The notes beneath the pieces are model-generated. The model saw nothing but the letters and a program-made list of their open reading frames with translations. It was not told the DNA's origin and ran no database searches. From Singulisphaera sp. GP187 (lineage in GTDB: Bacteria > Planctomycetota > UBA1135 > UBA2386): a DNA stretch of 49,265 nucleotides. The stretch is from positions 1-49,265 of the forward strand of contig CAMBXM010000008.1 in the NCBI GenBank assembly GCA_945871815.1, read 5' to 3'. How positions within the stretch are numbered: the stretch's first letter is position 1; each line of letters begins with the position of its first letter. The translations under genes and the position numbers were made by a program. Below are positions 11,050-19,381 of this stretch, in pieces.

Positions 11050-11547
11050 TCAGTTCAGCACACCGCGCGGTGCGAGGACGATCGCGCTCCGGCGCACGCG
11101 CGCGACTCGACGCGCCAGTTCGAGCCCAAGCAATCGGTAGTCGTGGGCGGCGACGCTGCTGGGCGTCACGACGCACAACTGACCCGCTCGCAGTTCCTGA
11201 GCCTCGCGCGGCGAGACCTCGAGCCACGGCAGCGAACCGTCCTCGACTTCGAAGTAGTAGCGCAGAGCACCAGGACCTGGCTTCCATGCCTGATGGCTCA
11301 GAATGGCGTCGACCGCGGACTCTTCTTCCCGTTGCGCGCGAGCCTGATCGAGCTCCTTCTGTTCTTGCTGCACGCGGGCGCGGTCCTGAGCCTGGATTCG
11401 TACCAACTCCCGCTGCTTCTCCTGTTCCTCCCGCTGCAGTTGCTCACTCCCTTTCTCGGTGCGCTCGATCCGAGCCTCATGCGCGAGGCGACGAGCATCC
11501 TTGTCCGATAGCAGATTGGCCTTCTTGAACTGATCGCGCAGGCTCAT
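11050..11547 (-). CDS. DUF2058/YaiL-like nucleic-acid-associated protein
   Basis: A 165-aa product from ATG 11547. The longer frame to 11688 is rejected because its added 47 residues look like random translation. The start MSLRDQFKKANLLSDKDARR matches the DUF2058 (E. coli YaiL) pattern of 'L.dQLlkaGLv..kka'. A highly charged helix rich in Gln, Glu and Arg follows (about 25-80), probably a coiled coil. A compact C-terminal domain (ALRYYFEVEDGSLPWLEVSP, ending in RRSAIVLAPRGVLN) completes it. The family is annotated as nucleoprotein or polynucleotide-associated, with no firm biochemical role. Confidence 0.7.
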   Translation of the reverse strand: MSLRDQFKKANLLSDKDARRLAHEARIERTEKGSEQLQREEQEKQRELVRIQAQDRARVQQEQKELDQARAQREEESAVDAILSHQAWKPGPGALRYYFEVEDGSLPWLEVSPREAQELRAGQLCVVTPSSVAAHDYRLLGLELARRVARVRRSAIVLAPRGVLN

Positions 11548-11775
11548 GAGCGAAAGGCTAGCGGACTGCGCGACTCGGCAGAAGGGGCGGACGCAACGTC
11601 GTCCGGACCGCAGTAAGCCGCCGGTTGCAGCACGATGCAGTATTCGCCCCCCGGCCGACGGGGCGACATCGGCGTCTGCCAACGACATCGAACCCTGGGA
11701 CTCGGTCCAGTTCGCACGACACCTGGATCGGCCCCGATCACGAACGCCAGCGGGCTACGTTCTACAACGGAACGG

Positions 11776-12063
11776 TTAGGGCTTGCTCGGCTCGACTGCC
11801 ACGAAGCGGACCGCGATGCCCAGTCTGCCGTCGCCCATGGACTCGACGCGGACCAGTTCTCCTGCCATCGCCACGGGGTTGCCCGGCACCTGGACGTTTA
11901 CTCGCACTGCGCCAGCCGTCGTGAAGTACACCCCCTGCGCCGACACGTTGCGCCCCGGCCCGACGATATCCTGCGCGGAGATCGTGATGGTCACGTCGCC
12001 ATCGAGCGGAAGGCGCTCTTCGCGGCGAAGATTCTGCGCGAGCGTGTCCTTTGGTTCCTGCAC
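11776..12063 (-). CDS. PilZ-domain c-di-GMP-binding protein
   Basis: A 95-aa single-domain protein. I choose GTG 12063 because GAGGAGG sits six nt upstream; an alternative TTG at 12081 overlaps that site. The two PilZ signature motifs are intact: R13-R-E-E-R17 (RxxxR) and N39-V-S41-A-Q-G44 ([D/N]xSxxG). These residues clamp the second messenger cyclic di-GMP. The domain stands alone with no output module, so it presumably acts by binding a partner. It is divergent from the methyltransferase, with 64 nt between the starts. Confidence 0.85.
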   Translation of the reverse strand: MQEPKDTLAQNLRREERLPLDGDVTITISAQDIVGPGRNVSAQGVYFTTAGAVRVNVQVPGNPVAMAGELVRVESMGDGRLGIAVRFVAVEPSKP

Positions 12064-12127
12064 TGGGTGCCTCCTCGCCAACGATCGGCAGCATCGGGCT
12101 CTCTGCTGAAGCGGTATCCTCCGCGCC

Positions 12128-12751
12128 GTGAAACCGACCCCGTACGTGCGCGAGCCTGGATATGCCCTGCGCTACCGCGATCAGCGGTTTCAGAGCGGCT
12201 CCGGCCCGCGCACCGACGATCGCGAGCGCCGCGCGTTGCGGCGGTTGCTCGCCGACGTCGTGCCGCCCCCCGGGCCGTGGCTCGACGTCCCTTCCGGCGC
12301 CGGGCGAATGAGCCAGGAGCTGCCATCCCCGGTCATCCAGGCCGATCGCAACCCAGAGATGCTGCGCGCCATCGACGGCCGCGAGCAGCGTGCGTGCGCG
12401 TGCGCCACGGCCCTGCCGTTTCGAGACGACACCTTCGCTGGAACACTCTGCTGTCGACTCTTGCAACACTTGCCCGCCGCAGCCGAGCGCGTGGCGGTAC
12501 TGCGCGAACTGTGCCGGGTAAGTCGCGGGCCTGTGCTCGTCACATTTTTCGACCGCCGCAGCCTGCAGAGTCTCCGTCGCGCCGTGCGCCGTGCCTTGGG
12601 CAAGGCACGAAGCGGTCGCAGCTCGATCACGCGAGCGGAGTTTCAACGCGAGGCGCGCGCCGCCGGCCTGCGGGTCGTGAGGTTCGTGGCACTCCGGCGG
12701 TTCCTCGCCGAACAGACGTTTGCGTTGTGCCTGCCTGACGCCGCAACCTGA
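12128..12751 (+). CDS. Class I SAM-dependent methyltransferase
   Basis: A 207-aa protein with a Rossmann methyltransferase core. Motif I is WLDVPSGAGR (about residues 51-60, the glycine-rich SAM loop), followed by an acidic strand end (VIQADRNPEML), ATALPFRDDTFAGTLCCRLL (motif IV/UbiE-like region), and LRELCRVSRGPVLVTFF (motif V). This is the Methyltransf_11 pattern seen in small-molecule methylases. The substrate cannot be told from the sequence. It is transcribed away from the PilZ gene. Confidence 0.8.
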   Translation: MKPTPYVREPGYALRYRDQRFQSGSGPRTDDRERRALRRLLADVVPPPGPWLDVPSGAGRMSQELPSPVIQADRNPEMLRAIDGREQRACACATALPFRDDTFAGTLCCRLLQHLPAAAERVAVLRELCRVSRGPVLVTFFDRRSLQSLRRAVRRALGKARSGRSSITRAEFQREARAAGLRVVRFVALRRFLAEQTFALCLPDAAT

Positions 12752-13004
12752 CGAGGCGAAGCGGCCGCTCTCTGACCCACGAAAGCGCTTGGCGATTCGA
12801 TGTGGGGCTCAACCACACGGATTCGAGGCTCTCGGTCGCTCTCGGTCCGCAACCGCCGTTTCGATCACTTTCCAAGCACAGTCCACGGTTCCTCGGTTAA
12901 TGCCGTGCGGAACAGGCCAGCCTCAGAGCGGACTCCCGCGGGAGTCTCATTCAGGTGCGGTGGTGGATTCGCCGACACCATGAGTAGATCCGCAGGAGGA
13001 TTCC

Positions 13005-13442
13005 ATGCCCCATTCGCCACTCCAAACTGCCGTCCGTCCGAAGTCGCAGACCCAGGTAATCCCGTCGCGACTCGCAGCGACCGCGCGCATCCTCTTGGTC
13101 GAAGACGAACCGGTCACCGCCGAGGTCTTCGCTCGCGCACTGCAGCGCGCCGGGCACGAGGTACGCGTCACCAGCGACGGGATCCGGGCATTGCACGCCT
13201 TGCGCGATCACGCCCCCGACATCGTCGTTCTCGACCTGGGTCTACCGACCGTCCCTGGTATCGAAGTGCTGCGACGCCTGCGCGAGAGTGAGCACCGCTC
13301 GATCCCCGTCATCGTCGTTAGCGGAGCCTCCGTGCGCATGCTCAAGTCAGGCCATGAACTGCTCGAACCGGGGTGCTGGCTCGAGAAGCCCCTGCGCCCA
13401 GCCGAGCTAGTTCGCGCCGTGGAAGCACAGATCGGCCTCTGA
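13005..13442 (+). CDS. Stand-alone response regulator receiver (CheY-like)
   Basis: 145 aa, with AGGAGG just upstream of ATG 13005. After a ~25-residue polar leader comes one receiver domain. It has the acidic pair E33-D34 (ILLVEDEPVTAE), phospho-acceptor D77 (DIVVLDLGLPTVPG), switch residue S106 (VIVVSGAS) and Lys128 (WLEKPLRP). All phosphorylation residues are present and there is no output domain, so it must signal by protein contact. No histidine kinase is nearby, so it is an orphan. The 253 bp upstream (12752-13004) hold no gene. Confidence 0.9.
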   Translation: MPHSPLQTAVRPKSQTQVIPSRLAATARILLVEDEPVTAEVFARALQRAGHEVRVTSDGIRALHALRDHAPDIVVLDLGLPTVPGIEVLRRLRESEHRSIPVIVVSGASVRMLKSGHELLEPGCWLEKPLRPAELVRAVEAQIGL

Positions 13443-13463
13443 AGTAGCTCGGGATGGCGAACC

Positions 13464-14981
13464 TCACTTCGCCGCCGTGACAGCACGAACGAACTGCGCG
13501 ATCTCGCCGCGCGCACACTGCGCACCGCCGATCCACGGCCGCGGTCGCGGCGTCGCCAGCTGATAGCCGCTCTTGCCCCCAGCCCGGCGAATCTGCTCCG
13601 CGACTTCTGCCGTGAACGCGAGTCCACCGGCACTCGCGTGGCCGGTCAGCGGAATGCCGAGCATCGGCACGTCGGCCATCGCTTCCAGCTGCTTCTGCGT
13701 CATTGCTCCGGCGCCAACCAGCACCAGACCCCGGGCGAGCTTCAGGACATCGGGCGCGTAGCAGATCGCCACGGCAGCCTCGAGTTCGGCCACGAGAATC
13801 GTGGTGCCGTCCGTGGGCAGAAGTTCATGCAACGCGGCAATCGCGATCGGCAGCGACTTCGAATACTCCACGGTCCCGCCCGGCGACTGCAGCCACGCGA
13901 AGGGGAACTGCGTGCCGAGACCGAAGTCGCCGACGCGACGATGGGCCCACCGCCCAGAACGCACTTCGGGCCAACTTGGGCGGCGGCCATCCGGATCAAA
14001 AGCCGGCATCGCCGAGAGCACGACAACCAGCGGGCGGCGGTCCTTCGGCTGCTGATCCCCATCAGGCCAACGCAGCACCGCGGGGAGCACTTCGCCGCGC
14101 CCAGCGGGCAACGCCGCCGGCAGCAGATCCGTGAAACCGGCAATCACGAACTTGTCCGCCGCCACGTTACTGACTGCGGCCTCGGCGCGTTGCAGGTCCG
14201 CAACTGCGTCGCTGCTGCCATCGAAGGCCTCGCCGGCGTAGGCACGATTCATCTCCTGGACCAAGCCGCGCAGCAGCGCATACGGCAGCGGTGCCAGCGC
14301 GGCGGCAACCGCTGGGAAGCGCTGCTGCACACTCTCCGCCCGCCGTTGGTAGCCGCGCTGTACGAAGAACCTGTGCTCGACCACGAAGTCGTGTTCGCGC
14401 GGACCCTTGCCATCGAAGATCGTCGTCAGCCGGACGCGATAGGTCCCATCGGCGAACTCCCCGCACGGTACCGTCGCACGTACCTGCCCTAGGCACAGGT
14501 CCTCGATCGACGCACCGGCGCCGAAGTCCTCGTCGAAGCAGCGTTCGCCGGCGCCATCAAAGACCTGCACGTTGAACCGCGCGCCCCCCGGCATCGGCAG
14601 CAAGTAGGGCAGCAAGACCGTCACGTTGAGCGAGTGACACGCCGGCTGCTGGCCCTCGGGGTCCACCACCTCGGGCAGCACGAATGCACCAATCGTCGAG
14701 CGCACGAGGAACGCCTCGTCACAGGCAACGCCGCGCAAGTGCGCCAGAGCCTTGCTGGCCGGCCGGAACGGGATCGAGTCGTTCCCCTCCACGAGCAACG
14801 ACGCGACCTTCTTCACGGTCTCGTCATCGCGACCGCCGCACTCGACCAGCACACGTTCGCGCAGCAGCAGAAGGTGCAGGTCAGCCCAGCGCTCGCGATA
14901 GAGCGGACCCTGGGCCAGAAGCTGGACCGCAACGACAGTCAGCGCTGCGAGTCGAGCGGCGAGTAGTTGGCTTTGACCCAT
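13464..14981 (-). CDS. Secreted protein of unknown function
   Basis: 505 aa from ATG 14981, which opens a signal peptide (MGQSQLLAARLAALTVVAVQ, then LLAQ). The longer frame is rejected because it lies inside the upstream gene in a wrong-looking composition. The C-terminal half contains PLVVVLSAMPAFDPDGRRPS, TTILVAELEAAVAICYAPDV and LARGLVLVGAGAMTQKQLEA. Alternating strands and helices of this kind suggest an alpha/beta fold such as a hydrolase, but I see no convincing catalytic triad and do not assign one. The start overlaps the end of the next upstream gene by 43 nt, so the two are probably co-transcribed. Confidence 0.65.
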   Translation of the reverse strand: MGQSQLLAARLAALTVVAVQLLAQGPLYRERWADLHLLLLRERVLVECGGRDDETVKKVASLLVEGNDSIPFRPASKALAHLRGVACDEAFLVRSTIGAFVLPEVVDPEGQQPACHSLNVTVLLPYLLPMPGGARFNVQVFDGAGERCFDEDFGAGASIEDLCLGQVRATVPCGEFADGTYRVRLTTIFDGKGPREHDFVVEHRFFVQRGYQRRAESVQQRFPAVAAALAPLPYALLRGLVQEMNRAYAGEAFDGSSDAVADLQRAEAAVSNVAADKFVIAGFTDLLPAALPAGRGEVLPAVLRWPDGDQQPKDRRPLVVVLSAMPAFDPDGRRPSWPEVRSGRWAHRRVGDFGLGTQFPFAWLQSPGGTVEYSKSLPIAIAALHELLPTDGTTILVAELEAAVAICYAPDVLKLARGLVLVGAGAMTQKQLEAMADVPMLGIPLTGHASAGGLAFTAEVAEQIRRAGGKSGYQLATPRPRPWIGGAQCARGEIAQFVRAVTAAK

Positions 14982-16144
14982 GCTTGAAACTCCGTATCGA
15001 ACGACAGTGGCGTCGTGCCGTAGACGGCTTGCATCGCATCGCGCATCGGCGTCTTCCTCTTCAGCTCCCGCACGAAATCGCGCAGTTGCCTGCCGCCGTA
15101 GACGACCATCAGGTAGTCGACCATCGCGAACGACTGGGCGTGCTCCGGATAGGTCAGCTGATCCGTGTTCTTCTGCGCCAACGCCGCGAGGCTCTGCACC
15201 GCGCCGGTGTCGAGCATCTGTCGAACGGCCGGTCGCCAACGCCCGCCCTTGAACGTCTGTCCTTGCTGGGTGAGGACCTCCTCGAAGCAGTAGTTGGTGC
15301 ACTTGCCGCCAATCTTGTCCTCAAACCAGTGGGCAAGGCCCTCGTCGACCCAGCCGTTGGCAGGGTTGCCGAAGTAACCAGCAGGATCCATGTTCGAAGT
15401 CAGCAGGTGCACGACGTTGTGGACGATGTTGCGATGCAGGGCTTCGTCGTCGGGCAGGCCGCGCGGCTCTTGCCACATGCAGTACACGGCGTCGATGCCC
15501 ATCAACTTGGTGCCGACGGCGAAGTTGCCACCAAGCCCCGTTACGCGTGGGCCGAGTTCGTTGGCCTGCTTGGAGTCCCGGCACATGTAGATGCGCAAGC
15601 GCGTCGAGAAGTCCTTCTCGTCGAGTTCCAGAGTCTGCAGGTAGAGCGCGCGAAGCGCCTCGATGCGGTCGCCGTAGAGATGCATGCCCTCGTGCGAGTC
15701 GAGCTTGTCCTTGTCGACGGCAATCTTCGGAATGGCGAAGCCGAGATCGATGTGCGCTGTTTGCACGTGCAGCAGCGGCTCGCCCCTGCTGTGCGCGTCG
15801 ATCGTCGTGCGCAGCGACTCGCGCCATGACTTGACCAACTGAACTCGCTTCTGCATCTCGCCCTCGGCGCTCTCGTTCGTGCACTGCTTGCAGTCCAAGC
15901 AGAGCGCACCAAGACAGCTCTTGCACGACTCGGCGACGCTGCAAAAAGCAACCGCACGCTCGATCTCGAGCCAGCCCTTCTTGTGCTTGCTGCAGTCGAG
16001 AACGCCGTGGTTGCCGCATGTGCGACACGTCGTCGCGGGAACCGACTGTGCAGGACCAGCGACTGCGAGTCCGACCAGCGCGAAGATTGCTGCGAGGGCG
16101 CCAGCCCAGCGCTGGGAACTGCTGCGTCCGATTCGATCGGCCAT
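14939..16144 (-). CDS. Secreted zinc-peptidase-like protein with altered HExxH motif
   Basis: 401 aa with an N-terminal signal peptide (AGALAAIFALVGLAVAGPAQ). A Cys-rich segment follows (C40, C43, C51, C68, C74, C77, C82, C85, C88; CRTCG, CKSC, CLDC), suggesting metal binding or disulfides. Further on, H242-N-V-V-H246 followed by W-V-D-E268-G-L-A-H-W resembles the gluzincin arrangement HExxH...E, with the first ligands and downstream Glu kept but the catalytic Glu of HExxH replaced by Asn. A separate HEGMH occurs at 151-155, so the true active site is uncertain. It may be a pseudo-peptidase or a divergent peptidase. Its 3' end overlaps the following gene. Confidence 0.65.
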   Translation of the reverse strand: MADRIGRSSSQRWAGALAAIFALVGLAVAGPAQSVPATTCRTCGNHGVLDCSKHKKGWLEIERAVAFCSVAESCKSCLGALCLDCKQCTNESAEGEMQKRVQLVKSWRESLRTTIDAHSRGEPLLHVQTAHIDLGFAIPKIAVDKDKLDSHEGMHLYGDRIEALRALYLQTLELDEKDFSTRLRIYMCRDSKQANELGPRVTGLGGNFAVGTKLMGIDAVYCMWQEPRGLPDDEALHRNIVHNVVHLLTSNMDPAGYFGNPANGWVDEGLAHWFEDKIGGKCTNYCFEEVLTQQGQTFKGGRWRPAVRQMLDTGAVQSLAALAQKNTDQLTYPEHAQSFAMVDYLMVVYGGRQLRDFVRELKRKTPMRDAMQAVYGTTPLSFDTEFQAWVKANYSPLDSQR

Positions 16145-16214
16145 GGAGCCTCACCATAGCGGACAACGCGCAGCGCGTAACGAGCACGATCGCTGGCGGC
16201 GAGCGCCCTGGCGA

Positions 16215-16973
16215 TCAGGGCACTTGGAGCAGCTTGTGAACCTGCGGCAGCACACGCAGGTCGAAGCCCGCTGTGACAGCGAGGTCGATTGCGCGTTCGA
16301 GCGCCGCTGCCGGCAGCGGCTCGGTCTCACGCAGGCACGGCGTCACTGGCTGCAGTACGAGCAGAATCCGAGCGCGGAGGGGCTGCAAGCGCGTGAGGGC
16401 ACGGTTCAAGGAGGCCTCGGTGGCACCTGCCGTGAGCACGATCTTGACGTCGACGGAGGCGCCGTTCCGTAGTGCGACATCGCAACAATCGACGTGGGCC
16501 CCACCGTAGTCATGGCCTCCGATCGTCTCCGGTAGCTTGTAGTCCGCCGACAAGTGGTCGACCTGGGCGGCGCAAAGCTGCAGCGCCGCGGCATCGATAG
16601 CAGCAGTCTCGAGGTGGACCTTCCACCCGCTCGGACGCAGCCGCTCACCAACAGCCCGAATGAACGCTGGAAACACCAGAGGCTCGCCGCCGGTGATCGA
16701 CACTCGCGGCGTCGGGCGATGCTGCAGCGGCCGCAACGAGGTCACGAGCTCGGCGGCCCGCGACGCCGGCGCTGGGTTGGGCTCCTGCGATTCGCCGCGC
16801 GCACCGTGAACAGGGTAGGCCGCTGCTGCGGTGTAGCTGTGCGGCGTGTCACAGTAGCTGCAGCGCAAGGGACACGTTGCCACGCGCAGAAACGCCATCG
16901 ACTCGCCGACGAATCGCCCCTCGCCCTGTACCGACCAGAACATCTCGATCAGGGGCGCGCGAGGTTCCTGCAT
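16215..16973 (-). CDS. queE: 7-carboxy-7-deazaguanine synthase QueE (radical SAM)
   Basis: A 252-aa radical SAM enzyme that converts 6-carboxy-tetrahydropterin to 7-carboxy-7-deazaguanine in queuosine/7-deazapurine synthesis. The N-terminus IEMFWSVQGEGRFVGESMAF is diagnostic. The [4Fe-4S] cluster cysteines are C34-x3-C38-x2-C41 (CPLRCSYCDTPHSY). RVSITGGEPL is the SAM-binding GGE motif. Downstream, HLETAAIDA replaces the more usual ETNG-type segment. Other que genes are not in the window. The aminotransferase upstream ends 17 nt before the start, so they may share a transcript. Confidence 0.9.
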   Translation of the reverse strand: MQEPRAPLIEMFWSVQGEGRFVGESMAFLRVATCPLRCSYCDTPHSYTAAAAYPVHGARGESQEPNPAPASRAAELVTSLRPLQHRPTPRVSITGGEPLVFPAFIRAVGERLRPSGWKVHLETAAIDAAALQLCAAQVDHLSADYKLPETIGGHDYGGAHVDCCDVALRNGASVDVKIVLTAGATEASLNRALTRLQPLRARILLVLQPVTPCLRETEPLPAAALERAIDLAVTAGFDLRVLPQVHKLLQVP

Positions 16974-16990
16974 ATCGAGGCCGCCGCGGC

Positions 16991-18112
16991 TCAGTCGTGG
17001 ACGACGAGCTGATTCAGCACGTCGACGCCGCGTCGCAACGTGGCGTCGTCCGCAGCAAAGGCGAGGCGGAAGTGCGTGTCGCGCGATGAAAACGACTTGC
17101 CGGGAACGATGAGCAGCTTGTGTTCGATCGCAGCCTGGAGGAACGCGTCGCCATTCATGCCGCGTGGTAGCTGCGGGAATGCGTAGAAGGACCCTTCGGG
17201 GGGCAACAGCGCGTACGACGGGTGCAGCGAGCGTGCGACGAAGTCGCGCTTCCTGCGGTAGTCATCGAAGTACGGCTTCATGTCGAGTTCGAATGCGACG
17301 TCGAGCAGCGCGTGCTGGAACGGTGCCGGTGCACAGACGAAGCTGAACTGCTGCAACGTCTTCATCGCCTCGAGCACCTTGGTCGGTCCGGTCGCATAGC
17401 CCATGCGCCATCCAGGGATGCCATAGGTCTTGCTGAAGCCGCCGAGTTGCACGCACTGAGCCGCACACGCAACGGGCGATGCGTAGTCGCTATCGTACGT
17501 GAAGAAATCGTAGATCTCGTCGCTGATGACCACGAGCCCATGACGATCCGCCACCGCGCACGCGGCCTCGATCTCGGCTTTGGTCATCACCGCACCCGTC
17601 GGGTTCGATGGGGAGTTCAAGAACAGCACGCGGGTGCGGTCCGTGATGAGCGACTCGATCTCGTCTGCGTCGGTGGCAAAGCGACCGCCGACTTGTCTGG
17701 GATATGCCGAGTAAAACCGCGGCACGGCCCCGATCACCGTGGCGAGATTGCGGTACATCATGAAGCCCGGATCGGGCAGCAGGATCTCGTCGCCCGGATC
17801 GAGCAGGGCGAGGAACGCCAGCACGATGCCGCCTGAAACACCAGCCGTGACTAGGCTCGCCTCCGGCCGTCGGCCGTAGCGCAGCTTGACGTCGTCAAGG
17901 ATGCGGGCGTTCAGCCGCGGCAACCCCTGCGTCACCGTGTAGCGGTTGAAGCCAGCGCGCAGCGCGCGACATGCGGCTTCGACCAGCTCCGGCGGCGTGT
18001 CGTAATGGGCTTGTCCGATCGACAGGTTGATCGGATCGTCCATGGTCGTCATGAGCTCGAAGATGCGGCGGATGCCGCTCGGCTCAATGCGACCCATGCG
18101 CTCAGCAAGCAT
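16991..18112 (-). CDS. Class I/II PLP-dependent aminotransferase (AspC/AatA-like)
   Basis: A 373-aa fold-type I aminotransferase. PLP-binding residues are visible: N170 in NSPSNPTGAV, D198 and Y201 in VVISDEIYD, and the Schiff-base lysine K228 in GGFSKTYGIPGWRMGY, with R236 nearby. The N-terminus has INLSIGQAHYDTPPELVEAA, the usual 'GqP.fdtP' start of aspartate or aromatic aminotransferases. The amino donor is not determinable, although the aspartate/alanine group is most likely. The ATG at 18112 opens the conserved N-terminal region without an extra leader. Confidence 0.85.
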   Translation of the reverse strand: MLAERMGRIEPSGIRRIFELMTTMDDPINLSIGQAHYDTPPELVEAACRALRAGFNRYTVTQGLPRLNARILDDVKLRYGRRPEASLVTAGVSGGIVLAFLALLDPGDEILLPDPGFMMYRNLATVIGAVPRFYSAYPRQVGGRFATDADEIESLITDRTRVLFLNSPSNPTGAVMTKAEIEAACAVADRHGLVVISDEIYDFFTYDSDYASPVACAAQCVQLGGFSKTYGIPGWRMGYATGPTKVLEAMKTLQQFSFVCAPAPFQHALLDVAFELDMKPYFDDYRRKRDFVARSLHPSYALLPPEGSFYAFPQLPRGMNGDAFLQAAIEHKLLIVPGKSFSSRDTHFRLAFAADDATLRRGVDVLNQLVVHD

Positions 18113-18246
18113 GATGATTCAGTCCTCGCGGCGCGCCCGTGCAGGCCACGCCAGCAAACGCACGCAGCAGGGACCTACGAGCGCTGCAGGAGGATTCGGA
18201 TGGGCCACGGGCGAGGACTCCTGGGCTCCGTCGCGAGGGCCTCAGC

Positions 18247-18534
18247 TCACTTCTTCGCGGCGGGCTTCGCAGCAGCGGCGGGCTTCGCAGCGGCCTTCGC
18301 GGCAGCGGGCTTCGCAGCGGCCTTGCCACCAGCAGGTGCGGCCGCATCGGCCTTGGGAGCAGACTTCTTGGACTTGACCTTGAAGCTGGTGCGAACCTTG
18401 GGAAGGCCGGTGACGCGATCACCATCCTGCCAACGGCCGCTTTTCTTGAGCACGGCGATGCGCTCCATGCGCGACCAGACGTTGCGCTGGCCACTGCCGG
18501 CGCCGGAAAGCTTGAGACTAGAGTGGATCGACAT
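18247..18534 (-). CDS. PVC-superphylum small basic signature protein with Ala-Lys-Pro tail
   Basis: A 95-aa very basic protein. The first ~55 residues (MSIHSSLKLSGAGSGQRNVW, SRMERIAVLKKSGRWQDGDR, VTGLPKVRTSFKVKSKK) match the small basic protein known from Planctomycetes, Verrucomicrobia and Chlamydiae. I recall the pattern 'MSiH.SL...g...r.RnVl.R.ERi..L...grw......GLPKv'. That protein is proposed to bind nucleic acid. The last ~40 residues are an Ala/Lys/Pro low-complexity tail like that of histone H1, made of imperfect repeats of GCAKAAAKP type. This is the strongest taxonomic marker in the window. Confidence 0.85.
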   Translation of the reverse strand: MSIHSSLKLSGAGSGQRNVWSRMERIAVLKKSGRWQDGDRVTGLPKVRTSFKVKSKKSAPKADAAAPAGGKAAAKPAAAKAAAKPAAAAKPAAKK

Positions 18535-18590
18535 GACCAGTCAGATTCATGGGCCCGGACGCAAGCCGGGCACTCAAAGGGCGGAGCAGT

Positions 18591-19217
18591 CTAGCGGACG
18601 ATGTCCTCAAGAGGCCAGACCTTGGCCGTTTTTCTGAAGTTGTCGAACGCCGCGTCGGGCGCCGGCACCGCCTGGAGAGCCGTCAAGGCGACGCCGCGCT
18701 CGCGCGGGCCGTCGAAGTAGACAACAAGGCCGTAGACCACCGCCCCAGTTGCATCCCCTGGCTTCTTGAACTCGCGGACGCGCGCTTTGGCGATTCCGGC
18801 TTGGCGCAGAGATTTGGCAGCGCCGGAGGCGCCATCGACGTCGCGGTAGCTGGAGGTCAGGAAGAAGGCGCCCGACAAGGGCCGCATATCCTCCTGCTCC
18901 CCGATCGGCCCCGGCGCGAGTCCGGCTCGCGGCGCCTGAACCTTCAAGCCGCCCTTACTGGCCTCTTGCTGCCACGGGAACGTGTTCCCTAGCACATAGC
19001 CAAGGCCCATGCAGACGATCGCCGCTCCGGCGACGCCAATGCTGGCCGAGCGCCCAGGGCTCGAAGAACGACTGCTGCGCCTCGGCGCGGTGGGGTCCTT
19101 GCGACTGCTGCCCACCACGGCGCGGATGACCGACGACACCTGGTGGAAGAAGCCGGAGACCGAACTGCGCCGACCGGAGCCCCTAGAACTGGAGCCACGA
19201 TGCGCCAACAAACTCAT
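18591..19217 (-). CDS. Single-pass membrane protein with a small C-terminal domain, function unknown
   Basis: 208 aa from ATG 19217; an ATG at 19259 is possible and neither start has a clear Shine-Dalgarno. The N-terminal ~75 residues are Ser/Arg-rich and presumably cytoplasmic. One membrane helix follows (IGVAGAAIVCMGLGYVLGNT). The C-terminal domain (GAFFLTSSYRDVDGASGAAK, then AVVYGLVVYFDG) has the strand-helix-strand look of SPOR-like domains, which bind denuded peptidoglycan, but I cannot confirm that family. It lies 56 nt upstream of the small basic protein on the same strand. Confidence 0.6.
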   Translation of the reverse strand: MSLLAHRGSSSRGSGRRSSVSGFFHQVSSVIRAVVGSSRKDPTAPRRSSRSSSPGRSASIGVAGAAIVCMGLGYVLGNTFPWQQEASKGGLKVQAPRAGLAPGPIGEQEDMRPLSGAFFLTSSYRDVDGASGAAKSLRQAGIAKARVREFKKPGDATGAVVYGLVVYFDGPRERGVALTALQAVPAPDAAFDNFRKTAKVWPLEDIVR

Positions 19218-19381
19218 CAAATCGCCTGACCGACGTGCCAAAGCACCCTCCTGCACCATGAGCAATGGCGCTGGGACGAACCGCCTGCGGAAACCACTTC
19301 CGGTTGACCGACCGGAAGTGCGGCGAAGTTAGCCAGCGCTGAGGCGCGCGGCAAGCTGCGAAAACGAACTCATGTCGCGAT

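Noticed and set aside
18253-18330. CRISPR-like or microsatellite array in the small basic protein gene
   Set aside because: The repeats are short, in frame, and encode the Ala/Lys/Pro tail; there are no spacers.
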